A stretch of DNA of 64,000 nt. Origin: an uncultured Polaribacter sp. (lineage in GTDB: Bacteria > Bacteroidota > Bacteroidia > Flavobacteriales > Flavobacteriaceae). This document shows positions 1-9,015 of the stretch, piece by piece. How positions within the stretch are numbered: the first letter of the stretch is position 1; each line of letters opens with the position of its first letter. The notes under the pieces are model-generated. The model did no database searches, was not told where the DNA came from, and saw only the letters and a list, made by a program, of their open reading frames with translations. The stretch is taken from contig NZ_CANLXV010000002.1 in NCBI RefSeq assembly GCF_947495205.1, positions 186,001 to 250,000 on the forward strand, written 5' to 3'. A program made the position numbers and the translations under genes.

Positions 1-863
1 TCGATATCAGCAGCATGGGCAATTGCTAAAAAGTGCAATACTGCATTTGTTGACCCTCCTAAAGCATTTACTAAAGTAACCGCATTTTCTAAAGATTTTT
101 TAGAAATAATATCTTTTGGCTTTAAATCTAATTCTAACAAGTTTTTTATAGCTCTTGCTGTTCTTTCTGCTTCAGATAATTTATTAGGGTTTTCTGCAGG
201 AATTGATGAATTATAAGGCAATGCAAAACCCATACATTCTATTGCAGATGCCATTGTATTTGCTGTATACATACCACCACAAGCACCAGCTCCTGGTATA
301 GCTCTTTTTATAATTTCTTTATATTCTGCTTCATCTATTTCTCCTGCTACTTTTTGCCCTAGAGCTTCAAAAGCAGATACAATATTTAATTTTTTTCCTT
401 TGTATTTACCAGATGCTGTAGAACCACCATACATCATTATAGAAGGTCTATTTAAACGCAACATTGCAATAATGGAACCTGGCATATTTTTATCACACCC
501 AACAATAGCTACTAATGCATCATAACTTTGTGCATTCATTACTGTTTCCATAGAATCTGCAATAATATCTCTAGATACCAAAGAGTAATTCATACCTGAT
601 GTTCCCATAGAAATTCCGTCTGAAACACCAATAGTATTAAATCCTAAACCTACCATATCTGCAATATTACACTCTACTTTAACTTCGTCTTTTAAACGAT
701 TTAAGTGCATATTACAAGGATTACCATCATAGCCTGTACTGGCAATACCAATTTGGGCTTTTCGCATATCATCATCTGTTAATCCTGCTGCATATAGCAT
801 GGCTTGAGACGCTGGCTGCGATTCATCTTGTGTTAATCTTTTGCTATGTTTATTTAATTCCAT
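1..863 (-). CDS. ilvD: Dihydroxy-acid dehydratase, N-terminal part (runs off the left edge)
   Basis: Translating the minus strand from the ATG at 863 gives about 287 open residues up to the edge; the C-terminal half is outside the window. IlvD dehydrates 2,3-dihydroxy-isovalerate and -methylvalerate in valine/isoleucine synthesis and uses an Fe-S cluster. The family signatures GCDKNMPGS and [17 protein letters not shown], with cluster-binding cysteines, are visible. The gene follows leuB in the same direction. The 314-base gap before it contains a branched-chain-residue-rich mini-ORF and a terminator hairpin, so expression is probably set by attenuation. Identification is secure; full length and downstream partners cannot be seen. 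Confidence 0.97.
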   Translation of the reverse strand, partial: MELNKHSKRLTQDESQPASQAMLYAAGLTDDDMRKAQIGIASTGYDGNPCNMHLNRLKDEVKVECNIADMVGLGFNTIGVSDGISMGTSGMNYSLVSRDIIADSMETVMNAQSYDALVAIVGCDKNMPGSIIAMLRLNRPSIMMYGGSTASGKYKGKKLNIVSAFEALGQKVAGEIDEAEYKEIIKRAIPGAGACGGMYTANTMASAIECMGFALPYNSSIPAENPNKLSEAERTARAIKNLLELDLKPKDIISKKSLENAVTLVNALGGSTNAVLHFLAIAHAADI

Positions 864-1030
864 CTATTAAATTCTTCAAATTGTTGACTAAATTATTCTA
901 TTTCTCTAATTTCTTTGCATTAAATGCAATCTGACTCTTTACACTCATGCCTTACAAAAAATATATAACTAACTTATTTACAGGTGATTAACATTATATT
1001 ATTATGATACTCAATCCTTAAAATAAATTC

Positions 1031-1061
1031 AAAAAAAAACTTCCAAATTAAAGGAAGGTTT
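1031..1061 (-). terminator. Rho-independent terminator, probable ilvD attenuator
   Basis: On the minus strand the arms AAACCTTCC and GGAAGTTT flank an 8-base AAUUUAAA-like loop, with one bulged base, and run into nine Ts (1031-1039). It lies about 30 bases downstream of the stop of the branched-chain leader ORF and 168 bases before ilvD. A GGAAG at 1085-1089 (minus sense) could pair with the 5' arm as a competing antiterminator. The stem is modest, so it may be partly read through. Confidence 0.6.
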
Positions 1062-1092
1062 CTTTACAAATTCTAAAAAGACAGCTTCCATA

Positions 1093-1155
1093 TCAATAGG
1101 TAATCGTTACCTTGACAATTGCGTTTAAAGTTATATGTAATATTTGTTGTTTCAT
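1093..1155 (-). CDS. Branched-chain amino acid leader peptide of ilvD
   Basis: A 20-codon ORF with an ATG 22 bases after the leuB stop encodes MKQQILHITLNAIVKVTITY. Eight of 20 residues are Ile, Leu or Val, the end-product amino acids of the flanking genes. It ends at a TGA about 30 bases before a terminator hairpin. A perfect 6-bp hairpin (AGGTAA/TTACCT, 1098-1112) overlaps its last codons and could be the pause structure. This is the layout of classical ribosome-mediated attenuation, in which stalling at scarce charged tRNA favours read-through. Composition and position are seen in the sequence; the mechanism is inferred. Confidence 0.6.
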   Translation of the reverse strand: MKQQILHITLNAIVKVTITY

Positions 1156-1160
1156 GAATA

Positions 1161-1168
1161 CAAACGTA
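1161..1168 (-). promoter_or_regulatory. Candidate -7 box for the ilvD leader
   Basis: On the minus strand TACGTTTG matches the Bacteroidota -7 consensus TAnnTTTG exactly. It lies 5 bases upstream of the leader ATG, so a transcript started here would be almost leaderless. No clear -33 TTG is seen. Read-through from leuA-leuB could supply the leader instead. Confidence 0.4.
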
Positions 1169-1177
1169 TTGTTTTTT

Positions 1178-2299
1178 TTAAATTATGGTACTTTGACCAG
1201 CATGCATGTTTATAAAATTTAAATTACTATCTTCTTGATTTAAGATGTAATCTGCTATAAAATCTCCTACTTTAGATGTTTTTGCAGGATATTTATTTTT
1301 ACCTTTAATATCTTCTGTGGTAATATTTAAATCTAAAGATTTTTCTACGGCTCTTTCTATAGCATCTGCCTCTTCAGTTAAGCCTAAATGCTCTAATAAC
1401 ATGGCTGCTGATAAAATAGATGCTAGTGGGTTTGCTATATCTTTACCAACTGCTTCTGGATAAGTTCCATGTACTGGCGTAAAAATTGCATTTTCTTCTC
1501 CAAAAGAAGAAGAAGCCAAAACTCCTATTGACCCAGAAATTACTGCTAACTCATCAGAAAACAAATCTCCAAACAAATTATCTGTAAGAATTACATCAAA
1601 TTTAGTGGGTTGCAAAATTAGTTTTTTTGAAGCATTATCTGCATACAAATACTCTAATTTTACATCTTTATATGTTTTAGCAATTTCTGTAACTGTTTTT
1701 CTCCACAAACGTGAAGTTTCTAACACATTAGATTTATCTATTAAAGTTACTTTTTTCCTTCTGCCTTGTGCAGCTTTAAAGGCACGGTGTGTAATACGCG
1801 TTATTTGATGCACACTATATGTAGAAATATCGGTTGCAATTTCCCCATCTTCACTTAACTCTTTCTTACCAAAATAGCTACCACCTGTTAATTCTCTAAA
1901 AACAACTATATCTGTACCTTTTACAATTTCTCTTTTTAAAGGAGAGTTTTTAATAAGCTGACTAAATACTTTAACAGGGTTTATATTGCAGTATAAATCT
2001 AGTTCTTTTCTTAAAGTTAACAAACCTTGTTCTGGTCTTATTCTTAAAGATGGATCTTGATCGTATTTTGGATCTCCTATTGCACCAAATAAAATAGCGT
2101 CTGCATTTTTACAAACCTCAATTGTTTTTTCTGGCAAGGGATTACCTTCTGTTTCTATAGGTGCAGTACCTAATTGCGCTTCTTCATATAAGAAAATATG
2201 ATTGTACATTTCTGCAACAGCATCTAAAGCTTTTTTTGCTTGGTTGGTTACTTCTGGACCAATACCATCTCCTGGAATTACAGCTATTTTATATTTCAT
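1178..2299 (-). CDS. leuB: 3-isopropylmalate dehydrogenase
   Basis: The 373-residue cytoplasmic enzyme oxidatively decarboxylates 3-isopropylmalate with NAD+, the third step of leucine synthesis. The N-terminus IAVIPGDGIGPEV, the central FRELTGGSYFG and the C-terminal DNLFGDLFSDE and PVHGTYPEAVGKDIANP blocks are hallmark isopropylmalate dehydrogenase motifs; the FRELTGG block distinguishes it from isocitrate dehydrogenase. The length is normal for the family. It starts 48 bases after leuA ends and is followed within 25 bases by the leader ORF of ilvD, so leuA-leuB-ilvD form a branched-chain operon. leuC and leuD are not in the window. Confidence 0.97.
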   Translation of the reverse strand: MKYKIAVIPGDGIGPEVTNQAKKALDAVAEMYNHIFLYEEAQLGTAPIETEGNPLPEKTIEVCKNADAILFGAIGDPKYDQDPSLRIRPEQGLLTLRKELDLYCNINPVKVFSQLIKNSPLKREIVKGTDIVVFRELTGGSYFGKKELSEDGEIATDISTYSVHQITRITHRAFKAAQGRRKKVTLIDKSNVLETSRLWRKTVTEIAKTYKDVKLEYLYADNASKKLILQPTKFDVILTDNLFGDLFSDELAVISGSIGVLASSSFGEENAIFTPVHGTYPEAVGKDIANPLASILSAAMLLEHLGLTEEADAIERAVEKSLDLNITTEDIKGKNKYPAKTSKVGDFIADYILNQEDSNLNFINMHAGQSTII

Positions 2300-2347
2300 C
2301 TTTTAAAAATATAATAGATATTTTATAGTATTCTAACCAAAGAACAA

Positions 2348-3523
2348 TTAAATCATTGTTATTTTAGAACTTTCACTTACTTTTTTCATAATTTGATGAA
2401 TATCATCATCCTTAACTTCTTTTTGCTTATCTGCAGTTTCTAAAAAAGTTTTATACGCACTATCTAATTGTACCTTTGTAAGTTCGTAACCTATTTTCTT
2501 AGCTCTATACGCCAAAGCTGCTCTACCACTTCTAGCTGTTAAAACAATTGCACTCTCTGTTACTCCAACATCTTCAGGATCCATAATTTCATAAGTTTCC
2601 CTGTTTTTTATAACTCCGTCTTGATGAATTCCAGAACTGTGGGCAAATGCATTTGCCCCAACAATAGCTTTATTAGGCTGTACAGGCATACCCATACTTT
2701 CTCTTACCATAATAGAGGTATCATATAATAACTTTGTATTTATAGAAGTTTCTAAATTTAAATAAGGATGTTGCTTTAACACCATTACTACTTCTTCTAA
2801 AGCTGTATTACCTGCTCTTTCACCAATACCGTTTATGGTACATTCTATTTGACGAGCACCATTAATAACACCAGAAATAGAGTTGGCTGTAGCCATACCC
2901 AAATCATTATGACAATGACAAGAAAGTATTACATTATCAATTCCTTTTACATTTTCACGTAAATATTTAATTTTTGCCCCATATTCTTCTGGCAAACAAT
3001 AACCTGTTGTATCTGGAATATTTAACACAGTAGCACCTGCTTTTATTACAGCTTCGCACACTTTAGCTAAATAAGCATTATCTGTTCTACCTGCATCTTC
3101 TGCGTAAAACTCTATATCTTCTACAAAAGATTTTGCATAAGAAACTGCTTTAACAGCTCTTTCTATAACGGCATCTCTAGAAGATTTAAATTTATATTTT
3201 ATATGAGAATCACTTGTACCAATACCTGTATGAATTCTTGGATGCTTAGCAAATTTTAAAGCTTCTGCAGCTACTTTAATATCGTTTTCTACAGCTCTAG
3301 TTAAACCACAAACGGATGCATTTTTAACTATTTTAGCAATTTCTGAAACCGAATTAAAATCTCCAGGACTAGATACAGGAAAACCAGCTTCAATAACATT
3401 TACACCTAATAAATCTAAACGTTCTGCAATAACTAATTTCTGTTTTGTATCTAATTTACAACCAGGGACTTGCTCACCGTCTCTTAAAGTTGTGTCGAAA
3501 ATTTGTACTTGATTATTTTGCAT
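2348..3523 (-). CDS. leuA: 2-isopropylmalate synthase
   Basis: The 391-residue enzyme condenses acetyl-CoA with 2-oxoisovalerate, the committing step of leucine synthesis. Visible signatures are [14 protein letters not shown] near the N-terminus, the metal-binding [15 protein letters not shown], and NGIGERAGN. The length fits the short form that lacks most of the regulatory LeuA dimer domain. I start it at the ATG at 3523. The reading frame stays open to a GTG at 3610, but that adds 29 residues without homology to the family, and a -7 box lies between the two. It is divergent from the plus-strand gene at 3643. Confidence 0.95.
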   Translation of the reverse strand: MQNNQVQIFDTTLRDGEQVPGCKLDTKQKLVIAERLDLLGVNVIEAGFPVSSPGDFNSVSEIAKIVKNASVCGLTRAVENDIKVAAEALKFAKHPRIHTGIGTSDSHIKYKFKSSRDAVIERAVKAVSYAKSFVEDIEFYAEDAGRTDNAYLAKVCEAVIKAGATVLNIPDTTGYCLPEEYGAKIKYLRENVKGIDNVILSCHCHNDLGMATANSISGVINGARQIECTINGIGERAGNTALEEVVMVLKQHPYLNLETSINTKLLYDTSIMVRESMGMPVQPNKAIVGANAFAHSSGIHQDGVIKNRETYEIMDPEDVGVTESAIVLTARSGRAALAYRAKKIGYELTKVQLDSAYKTFLETADKQKEVKDDDIHQIMKKVSESSKITMI

Positions 3524-3541
3524 GATTTCTATATTATATAT

Positions 3542-3549
3542 CAAATATA
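3542..3549 (-). promoter_or_regulatory. Candidate leuA -7 box
   Basis: TATATTTG on the minus strand matches TAnnTTTG and ends 18 bases before the leuA ATG. This predicts a very short 5' UTR and argues against the longer GTG-initiated form of LeuA. No convincing -33 element was found. Confidence 0.4.
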
Positions 3550-3642
3550 TGTATTGTGATTTGCTTATATTTATGAAGTTGCATAAATTCACGATTCCTA
3601 AGAGATTCACGAAATATATAAAATACTGAATAACAATATTAT

Positions 3643-5205
3643 ATGAGTAAAATCATTACATCCGCCAACCAACAAAATGATGCCCTTTTTGTGCTAATTA
3701 AGTCTTTAACTAAATCAGAAAAAAGGCAATTTAACCTATATGTAGGCAGACTTGGTGGTAATGTTGATGCCAAGTTTTTCTCTCTTTTTAAGTTTTTAGA
3801 AAAATTAAAAACTTATGATGAAAAGGTTATTATTGGCAGTGGTATTGTTTCTAAACAACAATTATCTAATTTAAAAGCACATTTATACAAACAAATTTTA
3901 ATTAGTTTACGTTTAAATCCTGCGCATAAAAACGTTAGAATTCAAATTAGAGAACAATTAGATTTTGCTACAGTATTGTATCAAAAAGGATTATACAAAC
4001 AAAGTTTAAAATTGTTAGAAAAAGCTAAAAACATGGCTTTAGATAATGAAGAAAAAAACATAGCTTATGAAATTGTAGAATTAGAAAAAGTTATAGAAAC
4101 ACAATATATTACTAGGAGTTTAAGCAATAGAGCAGATCAACTTTCTGTGCAAGCCAAAGAATTAAGCCAGCAAAATGTTATTGCCAGTAAACTTTCTAAT
4201 TTATCACTGCAATTATACAGCCATCTATTACAAAACGGCTATGTGAAAAATGAAAAAGAGCTAGAATTTGTAAACAAATATTTTGCAGAAAGATTACCAA
4301 AATACAATTATAACAAACTTGGTTCTCGCGAGCGTTTGTGGTTATTTAAAGCCAACCTTTGGCATAGTTTTTTAGTTCAAGATTTTTTACAAAGCTATAA
4401 ATACGCTAGCAAGTGGGTTAATTTATTTAAAGAAAACAACAAACTAATTATACTACATCCTGTTTTTTATTTAAAAGGAATTAATTATTTATTAGAAGCC
4501 TCTTTTTTAGTTAAAAAAGTAACTACGTTTAAAAAAGAGTTGGCCTTATTTGAACAAAATATTGAAGCAAAAAGTATTCCGTTAAACACCAACACAGAGT
4601 TATTAATATTCCAATACTTATATGCTAACAAATTACATTTACACTTTTTAGAAGGTAATTTTATAGAAGGTGAATATTTAGTAGAAATTATTAATGCAAA
4701 AATTGAAGTATACAAAAATAGACTAGACAACCACTACATAGTAATGTTGTACTATAAAATAGCATGTTTATATTTTGGCATGGATAAAAACAAAGAATGC
4801 ATTTTCTATCTTCAGAAAATTATAAAATCTAAAAACTTAAGTTCTGCAGAAGATTTACAATGTTTTGCAAGAATTTTAAATTTAATTGCGCATTACGAAT
4901 GTGGGTTAGATTACGATTTAGAAAGACAATTTATAGATACTTATAAATTTCTATTAAAAATGGAAAACCTGCAAGAAGTACAAAAAGTGTTTTTAGCCTC
5001 TATTAGAGATTTAAGTGATGTTTTTCCTCATGAAATTAAGGGAGAATTTAAAAAAATTCATGCAAAACTTAAAATTTTCGAAAACCATCCTTATGAAAAA
5101 AGAGCTTTTTTATATCTAGACATACTATCTTGGTTAGAGAGTAAAATACAGAACAAACCAATTGCATTAATTATTAAAGAAAAAACAAAATTATTAGCAA
5201 AATAA
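3643..5205 (+). CDS. Unrecognised Lys-rich helical-repeat protein
   Basis: This 520-residue protein has no signal peptide or membrane segment, so it is probably cytoplasmic. It is rich in Lys, Leu, Asn and Glu and looks almost entirely alpha-helical. Stretches such as [20 protein letters not shown] (around residue 112) resemble tetratricopeptide repeats. I recognise no catalytic motif and no DNA-binding domain. It is divergent from leuA across a 119-base spacer and lies upstream of the threonine operon, but nothing in the protein links it to amino-acid synthesis. A TPR-type scaffold is the most that can be said. Confidence 0.85.
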   Translation: MSKIITSANQQNDALFVLIKSLTKSEKRQFNLYVGRLGGNVDAKFFSLFKFLEKLKTYDEKVIIGSGIVSKQQLSNLKAHLYKQILISLRLNPAHKNVRIQIREQLDFATVLYQKGLYKQSLKLLEKAKNMALDNEEKNIAYEIVELEKVIETQYITRSLSNRADQLSVQAKELSQQNVIASKLSNLSLQLYSHLLQNGYVKNEKELEFVNKYFAERLPKYNYNKLGSRERLWLFKANLWHSFLVQDFLQSYKYASKWVNLFKENNKLIILHPVFYLKGINYLLEASFLVKKVTTFKKELALFEQNIEAKSIPLNTNTELLIFQYLYANKLHLHFLEGNFIEGEYLVEIINAKIEVYKNRLDNHYIVMLYYKIACLYFGMDKNKECIFYLQKIIKSKNLSSAEDLQCFARILNLIAHYECGLDYDLERQFIDTYKFLLKMENLQEVQKVFLASIRDLSDVFPHEIKGEFKKIHAKLKIFENHPYEKRAFLYLDILSWLESKIQNKPIALIIKEKTKLLAK

Positions 5206-5309
5206 TTAAATTTAAATAAAATAATGTATTTTATTTTATGAATTTAACAGAAGTTAAAACTAAAATAAAAAAAATCTTTAATACATAAACGTATTTTAAT
5301 TAATACTAC

Positions 5310-5317
5310 TACTTTTG
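5310..5317 (+). promoter_or_regulatory. Candidate thr operon -7 box
   Basis: TACTTTTG matches TAnnTTTG exactly. Transcription from it would begin near 5322-5325, leaving about 58 bases before the Thr-rich leader ATG at 5382 and roughly 195 before thrA. No good -33 TTG is visible. Confidence 0.45.
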
Positions 5318-5381
5318 CTTTGTGCATTTTTCTAAAACAAACATAAAAAATATACAAACCACAACTGTGGTTGCAATCGCT

Positions 5382-5420
5382 ATGGGAAATAATACACGTA
5401 CTTCTACAATTACCCTTTAG
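5382..5420 (+). CDS. Threonine-rich leader peptide of thrABC
   Basis: The ORF encodes MGNNTRTSTITL, with four Thr and one Ile in 12 residues. The same frame upstream reads IQTTTVVAIA, so a run of Thr/Ile/Val codons spans 5352-5417. A GTG at 5322 would give a 32-residue peptide with eight Thr and four Ile, but it coincides with the predicted transcription start. The composition resembles the Thr/Ile-rich ThrL leader of enterobacteria, whose operon has the same function. The product is presumably only a ribosome-stalling sensor of charged tRNA-Thr and tRNA-Ile. Codon content and position are direct observations; the regulatory role is inferred. Confidence 0.5.
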   Translation: MGNNTRTSTITL

Positions 5421-5517
5421 GGGTTCTCTATATTATACAAACTCAGGTAAAACAATTTCGATACAATCGAAAAAAGCATTATAAAACATTAATTTTCATT
5501 ATTTTATTTCAAACAAA

Positions 5518-7956
5518 ATGAAAGTATTAAAATTTGGCGGTTCATCTGTCGCAAATTCAGAAAACATAAAAAAAGTATTAGCAATTGTTGCTAATGCAGC
5601 TCAAAATGAAAAAGTTGCAGTTGTAGTTTCAGCATTTGGTAAAACTACCAATAATTTATTGTCAGGAGCTAATTTAGCTTTAAGCGATATTAAAAAAGCA
5701 AAAGAAAATCTTTCAGAAATTGAAGATTTACACAATCAAATTATAGAAGAGTTAATTACAAATAACAAAACAATTATTATAGACAAAGTAACTAGTTTAT
5801 TTGATAATTTATATTCTATTTACGAAGGTGTTTTTTTACTACAAGAATTGTCAAACAAAACTTTGGCTAAAATTTCTAGTTTTGGCGAAAGATTATCGTC
5901 TTATATTATAGCAAACGCAGCTAAAGAAACTTTAGACGCTACACATAAAGAAAGTAGAACATTAATTCTTACAAATGATGATTTTCTAAACGCACAAGTA
6001 GACTTTGAAACTTCAAACAAAAATATTAAGTTATTTTTTAAAGAAAATAAACACCAAGTTACACTTTTAGGAGGTTTTATTTCTGCGAACAGCAAAGGAG
6101 AAACAACTACTTTAGGAAGAGGAGGCTCTGATTATACTGCTGCCATTTATGCAGCCGCTTTAAACACAAGCGAATTACAAATTTGGACAGACGTTCCTGG
6201 TATGTTTACTGCAAATCCTAGAGTTGTAAAACAAGCCTATGCTATTTCAGAAATTTCTTATGAAGAGGCTATGGAATTATCGCACTTTGGTGCAAAAGTT
6301 TTGTATCCTCCAACAATTCAACCTGCTTTAAGAAAAGAAATTCCTATTCGTATTAAAAATACTTTTGAACCAGAAAATGTTGGTACTTTAATTTGTAAAA
6401 ATCCTAAAAACAATAACGAAGTTAAAGGAATATCACATATAGAAGATATTAGCTTAATTACGTTAGAAGGCGGTGGAATGATTGGAATTCCAGGTTTTTC
6501 TAAGCGTTTATTTGCAACACTTTCAGTAGCAAAAATAAATGTAGTTTTTATTACGCAAGCTTCATCAGAACACTCTATTTGTGTTGGTGTTTATGAAAAC
6601 GATGCTACCAAAGCGCAAGCACTTTTAAACGAGACGTTTCATATAGAAATTGATAGAAAAAAAATACAACCAATACAAGTAGAAAATAACTTGGCAATTA
6701 TTGCTGTGGTTGGAGAAAGCATGAAAAACTACCAAGGTTTAAGCGGACAAATGTTTAGCGCCTTAGGTAAAAACAACGTAAATGTTAGAGCAATTGCACA
6801 AGGTTCTTCAGAAAAAAATATTTCTGCAGTAATTAATAAATTCGATGCAAAAAAAGCATTAAACACTTTACACGAGCAGTTTTTTGAAGAAAAAACAAAA
6901 CAATTAAATCTTTTTGTAACTGGTGTTGGTAATGTTGGCGAACGCTTTTTAGCTCAATTAGAGCAACAAAAAAGATTTTTAAAAGAAAACCTAAAGCTTA
7001 AAATTAGAGTAATTGGTCTTTCTAATTCCAGAAAAATGGTTTTTAACAATTCTGGAATCGATTTAAAAAACTGGAAAGAAGCTTTAGAAAATGGAGAACC
7101 AACAAGTTTAGATAATTTTTACAACGAAGTTAAAAAAGCAAACCATAGAAATAGTGTTTTTATAGACAACACAGCAAATCAAGCAGTTTCTGAAGTTTAT
7201 GAAAAATATTTAAGAGATAGCATTTCTGTAGTTACTTGTAATAAAATTGCGTGTGCTTCTAATTATTCAAATTATAAAACCTTAAAAGAAGTTTCTAGAA
7301 AATACAATGCCGATTTCTTATTTGAAACTAATGTTGGTGCAGGTTTACCTATAATTGATACGCTTAAAAATTTAATAAATTCTGGTGATAGAGTGCATAA
7401 AATTCAGGCAGTATTGTCTGGTAGTTTAAACTTTGTTTTTAATAATTTTAATGAAAACGCAACGTTTCATGATGTTGTAGCACAAGCACAAAAAGAAGGT
7501 TTTACAGAACCAGATCCTAAAATAGATTTAAGCGGTATAGATGTTGCTCGTAAAATTTTAATTTTAGCAAGAGAAAGTGGTTATCAATTAGAATTAGAAG
7601 ACATAGCAAACAATTCTTTTTTAACAGAAGAAAGTTTAAACACAACTAATAATGATGATTTTTATGCTTCTTTAACTAAAAATGAAGCACACTTTCAACA
7701 GATATTTAAAGCTGCAAATGACAAAGATTGTAGGTTAAAATATGTTGCTGAATTTGTAGATGGAAAAGCAAATGTTGGATTACAACACATTGCCTCAAAT
7801 CACCCGTTTTACAATTTAGAAGGAAGTGATAATATTGTCTTATTTTTTACAGACAGATACCCAGAAAATCCTTTAATTATAAAAGGTGCTGGTGCTGGTG
7901 CAGATGTAACTGCTTCTGGTATTTTTGCAGATGTAATTAGAATTGCTAATAAGTAA
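5518..7956 (+). CDS. thrA: Bifunctional aspartokinase / homoserine dehydrogenase
   Basis: The 812-residue fusion catalyses the first and third steps from aspartate to threonine. The aspartokinase begins with the KFGGSS motif and occupies about residues 1-300, with GRGGSDYTA as substrate loop. Two ACT-type regulatory modules follow (about 310-455). Homoserine dehydrogenase begins with the nucleotide-binding VTGVGNVGERF near residue 465 and contains the conserved SGSLNFVF. The length is standard for the fused enzyme. It is the first gene of thrABC and follows a Thr-rich leader. ACT domains in this family usually mediate feedback inhibition, expected here by threonine. Confidence 0.96.
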   Translation: MKVLKFGGSSVANSENIKKVLAIVANAAQNEKVAVVVSAFGKTTNNLLSGANLALSDIKKAKENLSEIEDLHNQIIEELITNNKTIIIDKVTSLFDNLYSIYEGVFLLQELSNKTLAKISSFGERLSSYIIANAAKETLDATHKESRTLILTNDDFLNAQVDFETSNKNIKLFFKENKHQVTLLGGFISANSKGETTTLGRGGSDYTAAIYAAALNTSELQIWTDVPGMFTANPRVVKQAYAISEISYEEAMELSHFGAKVLYPPTIQPALRKEIPIRIKNTFEPENVGTLICKNPKNNNEVKGISHIEDISLITLEGGGMIGIPGFSKRLFATLSVAKINVVFITQASSEHSICVGVYENDATKAQALLNETFHIEIDRKKIQPIQVENNLAIIAVVGESMKNYQGLSGQMFSALGKNNVNVRAIAQGSSEKNISAVINKFDAKKALNTLHEQFFEEKTKQLNLFVTGVGNVGERFLAQLEQQKRFLKENLKLKIRVIGLSNSRKMVFNNSGIDLKNWKEALENGEPTSLDNFYNEVKKANHRNSVFIDNTANQAVSEVYEKYLRDSISVVTCNKIACASNYSNYKTLKEVSRKYNADFLFETNVGAGLPIIDTLKNLINSGDRVHKIQAVLSGSLNFVFNNFNENATFHDVVAQAQKEGFTEPDPKIDLSGIDVARKILILARESGYQLELEDIANNSFLTEESLNTTNNDDFYASLTKNEAHFQQIFKAANDKDCRLKYVAEFVDGKANVGLQHIASNHPFYNLEGSDNIVLFFTDRYPENPLIIKGAGAGADVTASGIFADVIRIANK

Positions 7957-8011
7957 GCAGTCACAAACAGACTGACTGCAAACTGAAGACTGTCAAATGC
8001 AAACTGAAAAA
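7957..8011 (+). repeat. ACTG-rich spacer between thrA and thrB
   Basis: The 55-base spacer is built from repeated ACTG-containing units (GACTGACTGC, AAACTGAAGACTG, GCAAACTG). It is unlike the surrounding coding DNA. An ATG at 7997 would extend thrB by five residues made of this repeat, which is why the start at 8012 is preferred. Confidence 0.4.
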
Positions 8012-8935
8012 ATGGATTATTTAAAAATATTTTCTCCGGCAACTGTTGCTAATGTTTCTTGCGGATTTGATTCTATGGGTTTTGCTGTAGATGCCGTTGG
8101 CGATGAAATGACCTTTACCAAGACTGCAGAAAAAGGAGTAAAAATAACAAATATTACGGGTGCAAATTTAACCTACAATATAGATGAAAATGCAGCAAGT
8201 GCTGTGGTTAAAAAAATGCTATTAGATGCAAATGCAGATTTCGGAATTGCATTAACCATTCACAAAGGTTTTTCTCCTGGAAGTGGTTTAGGAAGTTCTG
8301 CAGCAAGTGCTTCTGGCGCTGCTTTTGGCGCAAACCAGCTTTTAGGAAATCTATATTCTGAACTAGAGCTTACCAAATTTGCCATGTTTGGCGAAGAAGT
8401 AGCTTGTGGAACCCCAATTGCAGACAATGTTGCTGCAGCCATTTATGGTGGTTTTGTATTGGTTAGAAGTTACGAACCTTTAGAAATTATAAAATTACCA
8501 GTTCCTAAAGATTTAAGCGTAGTTGCCATTCATCCACAAGTAGAAATAAAAACAAAAGACGCTAGAGAAGTTTTACCAACAGAAATTCCGTTAAAAAACG
8601 CCATTACACAATGGGCAAATGTAGGTGGTTTGGTTAGTGGCTTGTATACAGATAATTACGAGTTAATTAGCAATTCTTTAGTAGATTTGGTTGCAGAACC
8701 TGCCAGAAAAGCTTTAATTCCGTTTTTTGACGAAGTTAAAAACAGTGCTGTAAAAGCAGGTGCTTTAGGCGCAGGAATTTCTGGTTCTGGCCCAACCATT
8801 TACGCTTTGTGTGAAGGCAAAGAAACCGCGCAAAAAGTATACAAAGCTATAAACGAAACGTACAAAAAAACAAATATAAATTTTACCTTATTTACTTCTA
8901 AAGTAAATGCAGCAGGAGTAAAAATATTAGAATAA
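8012..8935 (+). CDS. thrB: Homoserine kinase
   Basis: The protein of 307 residues phosphorylates homoserine with ATP. It belongs to the GHMP kinase superfamily: the ATP-binding loop GLGSSAASASGAAFG, the N-terminal PATVANVSCGFDSMGFAVD and the C-terminal GAGISGSGPT motifs are all present. I choose MDYLKIFSPAT as the start rather than the in-frame ATG 15 bases upstream, because the family begins at about this point and the extra residues come from the repetitive spacer. It sits between thrA and thrC in the classical operon order and has a normal length. Confidence 0.95.
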   Translation: MDYLKIFSPATVANVSCGFDSMGFAVDAVGDEMTFTKTAEKGVKITNITGANLTYNIDENAASAVVKKMLLDANADFGIALTIHKGFSPGSGLGSSAASASGAAFGANQLLGNLYSELELTKFAMFGEEVACGTPIADNVAAAIYGGFVLVRSYEPLEIIKLPVPKDLSVVAIHPQVEIKTKDAREVLPTEIPLKNAITQWANVGGLVSGLYTDNYELISNSLVDLVAEPARKALIPFFDEVKNSAVKAGALGAGISGSGPTIYALCEGKETAQKVYKAINETYKKTNINFTLFTSKVNAAGVKILE

Positions 8936-9015
8936 AATAGTTGTTGGTTTATTGTTTTTGATAGTTGGTTTTAACCAATACTAAAAACTACAAACCAAAT
9001 GCAAAAAACAAAATT

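Larger units (their letters stand above)
5206..5517 (+). promoter_or_regulatory. Threonine operon leader region with hairpins
   Basis: This gene-free stretch precedes thrA. It contains a -7 box (5310-5317), a Thr-rich frame ending at 5420, and two clear inverted repeats: AACCAC-AACT-GTGGTT at 5357-5372, inside the Thr-rich frame, and TTTCGAT-ACA-ATCGAAA at 5456-5472. The second hairpin is followed by As, not Ts, so it is not a canonical terminator. The layout suggests translation-dependent control of thrABC, but a complete terminator/antiterminator pair was not found. Confidence 0.5.

Noticed and set aside
915..929. TTGCATT-A-AATGCAA palindrome before ilvD
   Set aside because: One-base loop and no repeat elsewhere; insufficient to call an operator.
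3524..3610. 29-residue N-terminal extension of LeuA from a GTG
   Set aside because: It is rich in Ile/Leu and tempting as a leader, but it is in frame without a stop, uses GTG, has no family homology and is interrupted by a TATATTTG promoter box.
5322..5420. Longer 32-residue Thr leader starting at GTG
   Set aside because: The GTG coincides with the predicted transcription start; the ATG at 5382 is the safer start, though the upstream Thr codons are noted.
5456..5472. TTTCGAT-ACA-ATCGAAA hairpin as a terminator of the thr leader
   Set aside because: It is followed by As and not by a T-run on the plus strand, so it does not fit a Rho-independent terminator.
8936..9015. Spacer between thrB and thrC rich in GTTGG/AACC as a hairpin or small RNA
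   Set aside because: The complementarity is scattered and imperfect; it looks like low-complexity intergenic sequence similar to that at 14407-14438.
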